Origin: Liolophura sinensis
Taxonomy: Eukaryota > Mollusca > Polyplacophora > Chitonida > Chitonidae
DNA: 64,000 nt
Assembly: GCF_032854445.1 (NCBI RefSeq)
Contig: NC_088305.1
Location: forward strand, 8,355,717-8,419,716
Reading direction: 5' to 3'
Positions 11,265-32,600 of the stretch are shown here, one piece after another (the first letter of the stretch is position 1; the number at the start of each line of letters is the position of its first letter). The position numbers were made by a program, and so were the translations under genes. The notes under the pieces are model-generated. The model made no database searches and was not told the DNA's origin. It saw only the letters and a program-made list of their open reading frames with translations.

Positions 11265-13255
11265 TTACAAATATCTAGCGTATGTGTAATCTGTTGGGGT
11301 GTTGTCCAGTTGTCCCTTGGCATAGTCAGTTTTCTCTTCTGGATTTGAAAGCCTGTACTCAATGTGCTCTCGGAGTTTTCTGGCTGTATTGCGGAGTGAT
11401 CTCCCCTTAACTGTCTGTCGCTTCTTATAAACCTTGTGGTACTGTTTCACCCTTTCAATCTGTTGTACTGTTTTCTCGCTCCTAGGTGAAATACTGGCGC
11501 CGACAGCTTGGAGTTTGGCAGCCGTGGACTTGTCCTGGCCATTGTTAAGGCTGTGGATTGTGGACGCCGCCCTTCCCTCCATATTTCTGCTGTAGTTTAC
11601 ATTCTTGGGCAAGGAGACGCTGAGTGATCTGTTGACAGCTTCGCACTTTTGAGTGCTGGTGTTCATCCGGAGACTGGCGACGGCTGTCTCACTCAACCTC
11701 ATGTGCAGTACTTCGCAGTCTCCGGATGAACACCAGCACTCAAGTAGAATAGTTTCCTGTCGTTGTCATCCATGTTGAAAGGGCAGAGTTTACTGGTGGA
11801 TAAAAACAGGGACCTCTCCCACCAGCTGCTGGTTTCCCCTCCGGAGCAAACCACACTGTTTCTGCGGCATTTGGAACAGTCCCCACCGTAACACCTGACC
11901 GTTGCATCCACAACCCTGGGTAGGTAAGTTTTTATTTTCCTCATGTCACCAATGTGCTCAGACATAAGTTGAGAAAATATCAAGCTACACCTGGCCTTAA
12001 CATCCTGACTCAACACCTTCTGTGCTTTCTTCCTGGCTTCCCTCGTTCGGCCCTGTCCTGCGAACATGGCATCGCTGAACTTAGCCTGGTTACATTTCTT
12101 GAACTGGGATCTACCAAGGTGTGTGGGGTCTGCTAACCGTTCGACCTCCCACAGTGACTCGACCAGTCGGATGTCGTCCTCCACTCCCTTGGCTGACCTG
12201 GAGTCACCGTCCGTGGTTACGTGCTTGGCTAAAACACCTTGCCTCGCCAATCCCTCGCCAATCTCGTTCCCCATATTATACTCGGACCAGGGGGCATGTG
12301 GGTTTGTGTTCGCTGTGCACTCCTCGTGTCCTCCAGGGCACTTTACTTGGAAGCCTTTTCCTCTCAGCCAGGACCCAGTCCAACACAATTTATTCTTCAG
12401 TGCTGCAGAGACAATGTATTGCTTGTCTGTTGATGTCTCCACTGCCAGGGAAATGGCTTGTGAAGCATTCTGGCCCGGTTTCGTGGGACTGGTCATGGTA
12501 ATGCTGTTGTAGCGAGTGTCTATGACCAGATCTATTGTGCTGTCATCCTCTCCTCTTTGCCTTTTGTATGCCTTTACCTCTTCCACCTTATTTGCCATAT
12601 CCTCTCTGTTCAGATTTGTGATTGCAGATGCGACATGGTTTGCAGTGCGATTCATGTTCCTACGAGTGGCAGGCGGCACGTCCATCGCTGCAAATAGGAG
12701 TCTGGCTCGGGTGTTCCCCATTGGTGTGTCCTGGAGGCCTACTTAAAGAGCTCGGTTCACCGCCGCAGCTTTTTGGCCAGGTCTGTTGCATTCTACCTCT
12801 TTGTAGAATTTGTGGAAGCCAGATACATAGTCACAGTCACAGCACTTAAAACTGAACGCCCAGGCTAAACCCCACTTTTTCTCTCCAGCTATCTCTAACC
12901 TGGGCAGTGGACAGTGGTCCTTGGTCTCACTGTGCTCAAGCATAACTTTCTTCCATATACACACCATTTTCTGTATATCTATGAGTAGCATTCCTTCAGC
13001 AGCCCATTCCCGCTCATTTGTATCTCTGTCTGATCCAGCCGTGGAATCTACCTTGCACCGTTTTGGCCGCTGTATTCTCTTTGTGTCAGGCTGGTGTGTT
13101 CTTACAGCCTCCTGATTGGGCTGGAAATCTGTGTCCATCAAGGAACACCCAGGCAGAGGATTCAGCATGTCTGGAAGTGCTGACAGGTTATTTGAGCGAT
13201 CCTGGGCCTTTCCAGCTTGAAATCTAGACTGTTTCCTCTTTCTGTCTCCCTTCAT
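11265..13255 (-). pseudogene. Transposase remnant, Mutator-like/Kolobok-like DDE type
   Basis: Three minus-strand pieces: 13255-12743 (170 aa), 12721-11699 (340 aa) and 11702-11265 (145 aa). The first two are in one frame, split by a TAA at 12743-12745 (KAAAVNRAL, stop, VGLQDTPMGNTR). The third follows a frame break near 11700 that coincides with a 28-bp inverted duplication. The N-terminal piece has a CCDCDY zinc-like motif followed by HKFYKEV. The middle holds candidate catalytic acids in VIDTRYN and TTDGDSRS, then RLADPTHLGRSQF, a Cys-rich CYGGDCSKC and GGETSSWW. The C-terminal piece has NTSTQKCEAVNRSLSVSLPK. I recognise this layout from proteins annotated in invertebrates as Mutator-like transposase domain; the precise superfamily is inferred. 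This copy cannot make a full protein. Confidence 0.65.
11649..11743. repeat. 28-bp perfect inverted repeat inside the transposase
   Basis: Arms 11649-11676 and 11716-11743 are perfect reverse complements, with a 39-bp spacer. The right arm replaces expected coding sequence and produces the frame break, which is the footprint expected of replication template switching. Confidence 0.8.
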
Positions 13256-14152
13256 GGTGTTTTAGGGTAATTGTTTGCCTTGTTAACTGTCAGACTTGCC
13301 AATATAGGTGTACTTGGTGGCTGCCTGATTGGAAATGTTAAATTCATATTTTTCCTCTCTGTTTATATGTTGTAGATGCCAATGTGACACCCTTTGATGT
13401 AACTGTGCAGAGTAATAACCTGCTGTGAGACAACAGCAATGGTGCTGGGAGGTTTTTGCATGGTGAGCTGGTCAGCCAATCAGCAGTCATGGGGGAGAAG
13501 GGCGGGGGGGGGGGGGGGCTAACTGGGTGGTCTTTTAAAGGGTTTCATCATGTTATTCAGTGGGGAACTAGGATACTAGTCTTTTCTTAAGTCCTGTCCA
13601 CTGAAAAAGTGCCTGTGAGTAGGTCTTCATCACCTTGAGGCATTATTCTTGCTTTGATTTTCGTCACAAATGATTGTTCCAAAATTGTGACAATTCGCTT
13701 TGATACCCCACACTGTCAGTCAATTTTTTTCACGTAGTTGCTGAAGTAAATGTCTTATATTTTGACATTTAATTGTCAGATAAATTGCCTATATTTTGAT
13801 GTATGCTTTTTGACACTTTTGGCTTGTAACTTTGATATTTAAAGCTGATCTGAGTAGAAAAGTCTTCTTAAAAATGTATATTTCTCTAAATGGTTGCTTT
13901 TGAAAAGTCTAAAGTGCTCTGTCAATGTAATTTTTTTTAACTTTTCTTGCAGATAAACATCTTGTCTTTCCAAAGCAGTTGACCTGATGGAGATATCTTG
14001 AACGGTATATGCACTGCAAAGCTTCAAAGTTTACCCTTCAGAGTTTTTTCACCCTGAAAAAAAGACACATGTCCAAGATGGGGGTACCCCAACTTGAATT
14101 CATCCAACTCCAAAGTTTCTGCATGTATCAAGCCCTAACTTTGCCTGTGAGG
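13256..14152. other. Transposon body, 5' flank of the transposase
   Basis: Non-coding stretch of about 900 bp that would carry the transposase promoter. A run of G lies at 13504-13518. No open frame of interest. Confidence 0.4.
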
Positions 14153-14570
14153 TAGGGACGATTGTAGTTCTGTGAATTTTAGGGTATCAAGTCTTTTTTT
14201 GCTCCCAGGCGTCCATTTTTGGTGCACAGGTGCATGCTTGGTATTAAAATGCAGGAAACTGTCCAAACTTTGAGGAGGTATGAGCTTTATTGATGGAAGT
14301 TTGAAATTCTGGGTGAGAGGACACAAGGTGTGAGGTAGTGATGAGGCTGCGAGTGACGTCCCCTTGGCGTTGCTAGGCACGCCTCCCAGCTGCCGGCATG
14401 GAAAGGTCCAGATTTTGACGGTCAACCTATGTCAAGATTTTTATGGCTTCTTTCTCACAGGCTGGGCCAGGTATGCACCAAAGCTTATTGGCCACGGAAT
14501 GTTTGGGACTGAGCTACAGCACTAGACGTTAACATTGTCGCTTATGGAAAATTAATGGGGGTCCGAGGCC
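14153..14570 (+). repeat. Right 418-bp direct repeat of the DNA transposon
   Basis: Second copy of the 10081-10498 stretch, with the same end at GGGGGTCCGAGGCC, directly followed by the AAAT target duplication. Confidence 0.85.
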
Positions 14571-15074
14571 AAATGACATTTTTGTTGCGTAATTTCAGCC
14601 ATTGCTTCAACCAGAACCATACTTGTAAAGCCATTGTTTCACATTAGAACCAGTGATGACTGAAATCCACGTGTTATTTTTAAAACATGAATTCTAATCA
14701 TTTTTTACGCCAAAGGGTCACACGATTCACAACCAATCAAATTTTACACTCTTCTGACACAAAAGAACATTAATCCACAAAATCGCCACCGTGACAACCA
14801 CGGGAGTACTTAATTGCTTTTACTTTTAATTAAACTCCTTGCGTCTATGTCGAGACAGTTAGTACAACCGTTCACTTTGAGCATTACCAAGGAATCTCGG
14901 GCCCACACACCCTAGGAAATGAGCGATCGAAAATGTGCTTGAGATAATTCGACAGACGATACGATAAGGAACACAATTGTCTGCAAATTTAGTTCCGTGG
15001 AGAGAAATTTAATATTTCATTTTTTTTTTGTGACAACCTGCCACGGCAGTGGAAACAGGTTTTTACATGAAGCA

Positions 15075-15610
15075 CACTGTGATGTTGGATTGGGGCCATC
15101 CTTGGCGGGACAACATTTTTGCCAAATCTAACATCAGAACAGCCTCGGGCTAGGGAGAGTGACAGCAGTTTTGTGGCATGGACTTGCCCTGAGACAAGAA
15201 GACACAGTACATATACACACACCTAATGACTCCTCGTCATATGATTCGAAACATTGTTGAGTAAGACATATAGCGCCGAGCATACATACATACCTACCTA
15301 CATACATACATACATACATACATGCATACATACATACATTTGTTTTTTATTATTATTTGTTTCTTTTTTTTTTCAAGTATATGTGTTCAATAGTGGAAAT
15401 TATTTTCAATTAGCTGTTTTTTCCGGAGGTTCACTATTTTTGGAAGTTGTGTCGTATTCTTGTGTTTCGGGTTGTTGTTGTCGGACGAATCTGTGTGCTA
15501 GTGGCACGTGGAACGATCTTCATTGCCCTGCCATCCCGATGAATGGTATATCTGTACTTAATTTAAAACTAATTCTTGTATTAAATTTATAGTTGCACTG
15601 TAATTGCACT
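15075..15610. repeat. Dispersed repeat (MITE right half, CATA microsatellite, about 240-bp tail), unit 1
   Basis: Matches 32060-32600 (same place in unit 2) and 56197-56725 (a different place, inside a FReD intron in unit 4). It is therefore a dispersed, not merely duplicated, sequence. A CATA-repeat tract lies at about 15279-15340. Confidence 0.6.
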
Positions 15611-16619
15611 ACGTACCTCTGCAGGCTTCTGGCGTCTTATTTCCGGCCTTGACCCGTACCAAGGCTATTCTATGTGTCTACATGTATAACGGTAACGTTT
15701 TGTCTATTAATCTTCCCTGTCTTTTGCCCTTAGATTTAATAGATTTAGCTGTGGAGGAAAACCAGGATGCCTAATTAGGACAATGACGTAAATAACAGCA
15801 TAGGTTTCTCTGTAGCTCCTTCCACGAGGAAAGGAGATGCACGGAACAGATCCACAGGCGAGGAAAAGGGCAGCAGGTGATAGAGCTGTAACAAGCCCTA
15901 AACCAGCTTAAATAGGAGTACAGTATTGTACATTGTTGGTATAAAGCTATTCGATGGGACTAATACAGGATTGAACGACTATGGCTTAACGCCAGGTCGG
16001 CCAAGACACACAGTGGCGAGAACACCAGGAAGCAGTGAATTGTTTTTGATCAGACAATATTCAAAAATGAACTAAAAACAGACGGACATGTTAAAAGACC
16101 AGCTAAAAGAACTAAAATTTAGTTAAAACCCGAAAACCATAATATTTTTATGACATATATATACACGTCAAGTAATGACAGCATCGCCAGACAATAAAGT
16201 CCACACAGTTAACAAGGGTATGTTTACTGCTGTGTTCAGGAGCACTAACACCAGTGGAAATACAGTTTTGTGTTAAGAGAGAATACACAAAAACTACTCA
16301 AAACTACTCGATCTATATCCCACATTATGAAAGACTTAGACCATAGAGAATAAAACTAGAGCGAAGACAACAGTCCGATAGGAGCAAATGGTCCCAAATT
16401 GGCGATAAAAAACGGACGGTCAATTTCAATCAGTTAAAAAAGTTTTTATTCTGTTTATGCCAATGATTAAATAGTAGCAAATTTCTATAGTCCAAAAATG
16501 TGGGCTGTATGGGATACAGTAAAAGTGTGCTTTACTGGTGTGACGGGAAGTTATGGATATACTCCTCTATTTGTTAAACGACAGATGTGACGCCACGCTT
16601 TGTCTGAGCAGTTTATTAT

Positions 16620-16785
16620 TTTTCGAGAATCCACACTTTGGTGTTAGCAGTTTCAGTGGTGAAAACTTGCACCACCTTAGTGCTCCTTCGTGCGGTGTAC
16701 GGTAGAGCGGAATTCGAACCCACGAACACAAGGCTCTAAATCATTCCTATACCTCAGTGAGCTCTCCGCTATCGCCATGCAACCT
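16620..16785 (-). repeat. Second tRNA-derived SINE or tRNA relic, unit 1
   Basis: The minus strand has box A-like AGCTCACTGAGGTATAGGA and box B-like GTGGGTTCGAATTCC within about 60 bases. An unrelated body follows (CACCGCACGAAGGAGC onward). Ends not sharply placed. It sits about 0.9 kb downstream of FReD copy 2. Confidence 0.5.
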
Positions 16786-17506
16786 ACTCCTTTTAGCCGA
16801 CTTTATACGTTTGTTATGACGTCCATTCTTTGTCTAACCGGATTCGATTCCACTTGAGATCTGAAAGAACTTCATCTCTGGGCGAGGGAAACTGGTATTC
16901 TTTTAGGCGTGGCTGGATTTGCGCATCCACAGGCTTTGGTTTACAAAATTTACGCCGCCTTGTACCAATGACCTCAACTGTGTACCAACATGACAAGCTG
17001 GAGGCACAACAATCACGCTGCTTCACATGGAAAATGTCTTCCATTTATTTTGTACGAAGGGTGTCCGTTTAAAGATATTCCACGGAAATCTGGCTAACTG
17101 CATACTCCAAGTGTTTGTATTGTTATGCACATACATAAACTGTCAGTTCTTGAAAAAATAATGTGTAATTATTGCACTGGTCTATGGTGTCGTGTAAGTA
17201 GGAGAAAACACTAGTAACTGTAGGTTTTTGAAAAAGAATGAACTCCAAGCTCGCGCCTTGTTTAGTGTGTTTCAAAAATCTACAATTACGAGTGCTACCT
17301 CCACTACAGAAAAGACTGATGTTTTGTAAATAGTTCCTTCTAAACAGTTATAATAATTTTGTGTTTTCTCCTCCAAATGTTAAATTGGTTGGCATCTGAT
17401 TGCCTAGTCATTGGACATAATGCGATCAGCCTTACTGCATGTTATATTTCTATAGTCCGAAAATTATCTCACTAAAATGATAAAATATAGCATAAGTCAT
17501 ATTCAT

Positions 17507-17512
17507 TTATTA
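17507..17512 (-). terminator. Poly(A) signal of FReD copy 2
   Basis: AATAAA on the minus strand (TTTATT on plus), about 155 nt after the TAA at 17667. A pyrimidine-rich 3' UTR lies in between. Confidence 0.5.
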
Positions 17513-17666
17513 AACAGTTTTTGTTTTAAAATATTTTGAAAAGGTTAAAAACAGGAAGAAAAAAAAACAAAAAAGAAAGATCAAGTGAAAGTTCAAAGGA
17601 ACAATTACCACGAACTTTTGATCTGTCTTCGCCTATAATTTATAAACAATCACGAGTATCGTCTAT

Positions 17667-26023
<8,357 letters not shown>

Positions 26024-26089
26024 CTTGGATTGTTAGAATCTGACACCTCTCGACTGAAGATTGTAGGTTCACATACACTCTACAGTGAC

Positions 26090-26095
26090 TTTATA
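26090..26095 (-). promoter_or_regulatory. TATA box of FReD copy 2
   Basis: TATAAA on the minus strand, about 70 nt upstream of the ATG at 26023. The sequence and spacing match copy 1. Confidence 0.55.
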
Positions 26096-29000
26096 TCTGC
26101 TTGCTCAAACCGGATTCGTGGGCTGTTTTGACAGCTATTAACGTCATCACCGCACGCTGCTTTTCCCAACTGATGTTAAGAAAGCTGTAATTTAAAGCCT
26201 TTTTTACGTCATAAGAGAAAACATGCTAACTTTTTTTCTCCTTGTAACTGTTAAGACATATCCTAACTTAAATGTTGAGAAATTAATAAACCGTTTTGTG
26301 TATCGTTTAAAAGAGCTGATTAGTGAAGTTGTACTTTGTTGAACACTAAATAATATTGGTATCGCACACAGGGAGGTCAAGCGTATTTCCTGTCTCAGAT
26401 AGGGTGTAAAGGTGACCATAATAAACTCCAGGGTTTTCACCCTGTGATAAAATCTTAACTGAGGGTATGTTTCCATTCTACCAACCTGTCCCATTTGTCT
26501 TCCAAAATATTCTTTATACAAAAATTCTCCTTCTCAAAGACAGATCGAGAAAAAAATTTGATAAATGCTGTTATACTTTTACAGTGTCACATGACATAGA
26601 CATGCAATTTTCTATAACAGCCCATCTCTTGTATAATTACGTTGTCGTCTGTTTTACACTTTAAGGTAACGTCACTGGAAACCATTTCCGTCGTGACGCT
26701 GAACATACGTGATAGCAAATATCTATACTAGTATGTGGCGATGGTTTCAGCCGAAAATATTTAAATTAAGTAGGGGGTCTTACTTTCAGTTCAAAAAAGC
26801 ACAACTCTAAAAAGAAGATCAGGACATGTATGGTCCCATATAACAAGATAACAAGATACAATGTTAAATGGAGGGAAAGAGCCTAGTTCGGCAAAAGAGA
26901 ACGTGATGTTTCTGTTGCAATTGGTGACACGTGTATGTGACACGGTCAACTGACCGACCCCATATTCTGCCTTCATTCTGCAAGATTTAAGAATCTATTC
27001 GTTAAAGTGTTTGTGCTTTTTGTCTTACGTCAATAACAGTGATAATACGGAGAGGAAATAGATTGACTGAAATATTCCATGAAAAACGGCGTTCAACTGG
27101 CAACACTTAAATAACTGTACATCTTATAATACTGCATACTGCATCTACAGCTATAACGGTATTTCCCCACTATATTGCTGGCCGCCGTCGTATGGTTGAA
27201 AGAATATTGAGTACGGCGAAAAACATCAGTTAAATAAAATAATAAATCGACGGTTACAAATGTCTTAAAGCAGAGACATGGATCTTAACTGACACAGAGA
27301 CGAAACACTATATATCAAGTCTGCTGGAAGACTTGAATCGCAATGGAATTTTGTAATGTAAACCTAAGATACGCCTTGATCAAAACCCGTATACAGTGCA
27401 CTGGGACTAAACGTATCCCCTGTCTTCAGGATCCGGGTTAAGCGAAACCAGATATTCACACTGACGCACTCGACGTAAGTCTACACCAAATGAAGGAGTC
27501 GGATTAAGCCAGATTACATCTATACATTCACGTATACATAACAAAACTCTCACAGCAAGGTCGACGATGAAATCTCAAACCCAGTGTTTTTGCAGGACGG
27601 AGTGTAAAATTTCTTGAGACGTAACGTGAACTGATTTGTGGTCATGTGGACTTTAGAGCATACACTAGAAGAACGCTTAAGATGAGGGTCACATGTGTGT
27701 GACATGTGTGATGTATTAGGGACCAGCACAAACTTTTTTACCTATATAAACTGACGAGTATGTTTTTGTATATATGTTACAGTGGCTTTGAATTTAAATC
27801 GCATGAGAATTTGTAGAACAGAGAGCAGTACATTTTGATATCAAACTGCAATTTTAGAATTTTGCGAAGTAAAATATCCGTTGGTCAGAGAAGAATTAGT
27901 CAACTAAACGAAAGTTTAATAATTCTAAGATTACTCCAATTGTAACTGTTAAGATTTACTGTTGTATTTGGTTTTGGTGGGATTGGTTTTCTATATATTC
28001 CAGATGTGTACAGATTGTTCTGTAATCTGCTGAAGTCATTATTTCGTGCGGATAATTTCGTGTTCAGACTAGTAATCGTTCATTGTCTTGGATTGTCTCA
28101 CATTATTGTGGACAGATCATATTTAATTGCTCAGAGGCTTGTTTTTAATTATTTTCTACATGTAGAACCACCTTCACGTGTGGAATGGTCATTCTAATTT
28201 TTTTACGAAAAAAACGTAGAACCACCTAGTGCCACATAGGTACTCTAGAACTGCTTCCTCGTGGGGATTGATCATTCTAATATCTTATGTAAATAATGCA
28301 CAATTACCTCCATGCTGGAGCTGGTCATTGTTTTAGACCAAATAGGCACTGTAAAACCTCCTTCATGTAGGGACTGGTCATTCTTATGTAAAATATGTAA
28401 AATATTTTTATGTAAATACAACAGCATCACCTCCACACAGGGGCCAGTAATTCTTATAGCCTATAATGGCCATTCTTATTGCTTATACATGTACTACAAA
28501 TCGACGCTGGGGCTGGTCATTGTTATAGCCCATATAGATATACCACCATATGACTGATTTAAAAAACAGAAAATGAGCCTCGTGCATGTGTGACAAAATT
28601 CATAAATGATTTGTTTACCAGTTATTTTCAGTTAAGAATTGCCCAGCCTCCAGCCAAACTTTAAATAGATTAATAATATACATATAATTTTAATGGTGTA
28701 AAATTTTGAAAAAAAAATATAACGTTGCATAAAAGCGTAGTATCTTTGTTGTGTCTTTACATTCCTGAGCAATAGGACCCTGGTGTATGAATAAAGCTGC
28801 TGTTTTTGTCAACATATGTATACACTGTATATATGATCCACACTGCAGAGGTCTTCACAAACAGTTGTGTACAGATTATAGACAAATGTTTGCAGGTGAC
28901 ACCCTCCTAATGTATAAGTGAAATATTCTTGAGGACGGCTTAAAACGCCAATCATATAAAAAAAGTTTTCCGTTACTCACATACAATGTGTGACACACTG

Positions 29001-32000
29001 AGTTTAGAGGAAATTTCGAGAAAATTCAAGTACACTGAATAAAACTGAATTTATTACACCTTATTATTTGACATTATCTTATTGGTGTTTTACACCGTAC
29101 TCAAGAATATTTCACTAATAGTAGCAGGAAACTGGGCAGAGCCCGGGGGAAACCCACGACCATGCGCACCTGCTACCACGTACGACCGGAGAGAAAACCA
29201 GCATGAGCAAATATAAACGGATATAAAACTGATGTCGTCCACGCTGAATAATTTTTACGCACAAATTTCAAACTACCAAAAGCAATTAAGGATATATTAA
29301 GCTTGTTACACAGATGAACCGCCCACCATATGCTGCATTACTATATGGCGAATTTAGCATTGTTAAAGGACACATGAAAAAAATGTTACATCTTTTAATA
29401 ACCCCTCTGTTTTCTACATATGTTTTGTTGATAGCTGGAAAACTTCGGAAATGAAGTCATTGACGAACTTACTAAGAACGCGAGGACAGTTTTGCGTACA
29501 CCCACCCAACCCAACGCTCAATTCGGATACTTTTTCCACACACATTTGTTTGATAGTTATCATTGTTGACTTCACCACTGTAGATTACTTTATTCCTGCA
29601 CTGACCTCTGGGTCATTAAGAAAACTGCAGTTTAAGGCCAATTTTACTTCCCAAAGAAGAAAGCTGTGGCGCTTTTTTGTACTTTTATATCTTACGACGC
29701 AACCCAAGCTGCATATTGAGAGATAAAAACCAACCGTTTTGCAGAAACCTTAGTAGGCCTACTGCCTACATACATATCATCCATACCCTACTTAACAGGC
29801 TGAAACGAAAGACAAGAAAGGAACTGCTGCCAAATTTCAGAAGCCATAGGAAAACATATCAGCTTAAAAACACGGAAATAAAACTTAAACAATAAATTAG
29901 ATTCCGTTATAAGTGTGTCTGAAATACGTGCGACAATAATGAGGTGGTTACTAACGATAGTTCGGTTGCCTTCGGCATAACCAGAAGAAAAAGCAGGATA
30001 TGCCACAGTTTTACTACTGTCAGCATGTGTTCAAATTACGCGCGTCAAGTCTATACTACACCTACGGAGTTGGGAGACACGTGCAGGTTTGCTTCGGTGC
30101 AGATGATTTGTACCTTGTTCAGGCATCGACTTCTGTGATCGGTTGATCCTTAGCTTTCGTAAAATTATAATACATTATAATATAAACACCCATTTTATAC
30201 AAAAAATAATAATAGTAGAAGCGCGATTTGAAGGTATTTTGTTTTGATGTTTTTGCAGCAACCAGTCCCAGTGTGGAGCAGTCACATTCCATGCTTGTTG
30301 GAGTAGTACACAAACTTTTAGCCACTTGAGTCCATGCTGAGGTATGTGGACGAGGCCATGGTCCCATATTTTCAGAAACCAAGGAAAGTCCTAAAGTAAC
30401 GACCCACACAAAAATGCCTGGACATTTTTTATCTCGCCTGTATAAAGTAGAGGAGTCGCTTATGTCGAACCCTGAGCGTCGGCGTCGAATAACAGAGAGA
30501 GCAATTTTGAACAAAGTGTTAGTGTAGTATCTGTTAAACCACTGCAGATATTGGGGTCAGGGTTTGCACACATGTAGATCACAGCAGCACGAGGGGAATA
30601 TTCCATCGTTGATTGGGTTTGTGCATATTAAATACCGTGAATTACTGAATTTCTGACTTAATATATAGTGTATATTAGAATCACTGTTAGACAAAAATGT
30701 TAGAGATGGTATCTTAGCAGATATTGTATGTATTGACCTGAGGCTTTACATGCATATAAAGCACAATGAGGCAATGCGGGTTGGTCCATCGCTCTAATTT
30801 CAAGTTGCTGCATTTAAGGCACGCCAGGGAGAAAATTTACTGACAAAACTGATGCGGAGCAACATTTGCAGAATTACAAATGCGACAGTCCGTCGTCGTC
30901 ATGGAGACGAAGTGTTATTCACTTCGCTCATTATGCCGTCATTAATGTACAAGAATATTACTTTCCTAAACATGAGAGCGGTGTTAGCTTGTCAGGACCG
31001 GGAGTTAACAGGTGGTTATCTCCCTTAGCACCTATTTATATAATGAGAGCTTTAATTGTGTTCGACCACTTTGGTCTGCAGTCTAGATAAATTTCTTTAA
31101 GCATTTAACATGCATATGTTGGCTGTAAGCTACTTGAGACACCAAAAAAATTTCACAGTTTTCTAAATTTCAAGCTGTTATTTCAGAAAACATGATTTCC
31201 AAGCACTTTCTTCATCTAGAATCACACCTAAAATCAAGAAGTTTAGAGGCCTCGAACGAACAATGTCACTCCGACTAGAGATTGTACATATTCTATATTC
31301 AAAAATCAGTGACAACAGCCCTTTACCAGGGGGAAACTGTAGATCAGGTGTATCCACTGTGTACCTGGATGACAGCCTGAATTTGTCTCATACCACCTGT
31401 CTGCCTCCTGATACTCTGACTGCGAACATGGTGCCATTCCTCGTGCATGACAGCTCCCAGTTAGGCCATATCATGAACATGTAGGTCCATTGCTACCACA
31501 CGACGACCACATGGCCCAGTTGACATAAAGCGATACCAAATGACATTTTATTGCGTAATTTCAGCCATTGCTTCAACACTTCTCACTCCAGAACTATACT
31601 TGTAAAGTCATTGTTTCACATTAGAACCAGTGATGACTAAAATGCATGTGTGTTATTATTAAAACATGAATTCTAATCATGTTGTCGCTTTTCATTCGCC
31701 GAAGGGTCACAGGATTCACAACCAATCAAATTTTACACTCTTCTGACACAAAAGAACATTAATAAACAAAATCGCCACAGTGACAACCACGGGAGTACTT
31801 AATTGTTTTTACTTTTAATTAAACTCCTTGCGTCTATGTCGAGACAATTAGTACAACCGTTCGCTTTGAGCATTACCAAGGAATCTCGGGCCCACACACC
31901 CTAGGAAATGAGCGATCGAAAATGTGCTTGAGATAATTCGACAGACGATACGATAAGAAACACAATTGTCTGCAAATTTTGTTCCGTGGAGAGAAATTTA

Positions 32001-32059
32001 ATATTTCATTTTTTTTTTTGTGACAACCTGCCACGGCAGTGGAAATAGGTTTTTACGTG

Positions 32060-32600
32060 AAGCACACTGTGATGTTGGATTGGGGCCATCCTTGGCGCGA
32101 CAACATTTTTGCCAAACCTAACGTCAGAACAGCCTCGGGCTAGGGAGAGTGACAGCACTTTTGTGGCATGGACTTCCCCTGCCACAAGAAGGCACAGTAC
32201 ATATACACACACCTAATGACTCCTCGTCATATGATTCGAAACATTGGTGAGTAAGACGTAAAGCGCCGAGCATGCATACATACATACCTACCTACATACA
32301 TACATACATGCATGCATACACATATTTGTTTTTTTGTTATTATTTGTTTCTTTCTTTTTCAAGTATATGTGTTCAATAGTGGAAATTATTTTCAATTAGC
32401 TGTTTTTTCCAGAGGTTCACTAGGTTTGGAAGTTGTGTCGTGTTGTTGTGTTTCGGGTTGTTGTTGTCGGACGAATCTGTGTGCTAGTCGCACGTGGAAC
32501 GATCCTCATTGCCCTGCCATCCCGATGTATGATATATCTGTACTTAATTTAAAACTAATTCTTGTATTAAATTTATAGTTGCACTGTAATTGCACTACGT
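32060..32600. repeat. Dispersed repeat, unit 2
   Basis: Duplicate of 15075-15610, with its CATA tract at about 32272-32318. Confidence 0.6.

Larger units (their letters stand above)
10046..14570. mobile_element. Endonuclease-bearing DNA transposon with broken Mutator/Kolobok-like transposase
   Basis: The 4525-bp insertion is flanked by AAAT (10042-10045 and 14571-14574). Units 2 (near 31540) and 3 (near 52960) show the uninterrupted site with one AAAT. The ends form imperfect inverted repeats: GGACACAGACCCCCATTA on the left, and GGCCTCGGACCCCCATTA as the reverse complement of the right end. Inside are a plus-strand His-Me endonuclease gene and a convergent minus-strand transposase remnant. 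A 418-bp stretch occurs directly repeated near the left end and at the right end. The target duplication length and the transposase kind suggest the Mutator/Kolobok range, but the superfamily is not certain. It inserted after units 1 and 2 split. Confidence 0.75.
1..17500. repeat. Tandem duplication unit 1 (partial)
   Basis: Carries FReD copy 1 and the DNA between it and copy 2. Bases 1-10045 match 21530-31545 almost base for base, at an offset near 21.5 kb. After the transposon at 10046-14570, the match continues from 14575 to about 31550 and on through 34450. Confidence 0.85.
14575..17506. other. Intergenic DNA downstream of FReD copy 2
   Basis: Holds the dispersed repeat and the tRNA-like repeat. 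A stretch at 16814-17072 is open on both strands and stays open in unit 2, but has no recognised domain. Confidence 0.45.

Noticed and set aside
12066-12512. 148-aa plus-strand open frame in the transposon
   Set aside because: Antisense shadow of the transposase.
15279-15340. CRISPR-like regular repeats
   Set aside because: Simple CATA microsatellite in animal DNA, with no spacers.
16690-16765. Functional tRNA gene
   Set aside because: Box A- and box B-like motifs are present, but no good acceptor stem or anticodon arm can be folded by eye. Better explained as a SINE head or relic.
30119-30514. 131-aa minus-strand open frame
   Set aside because: No recognisable domain, and the frame is interrupted in units 1 and 3.
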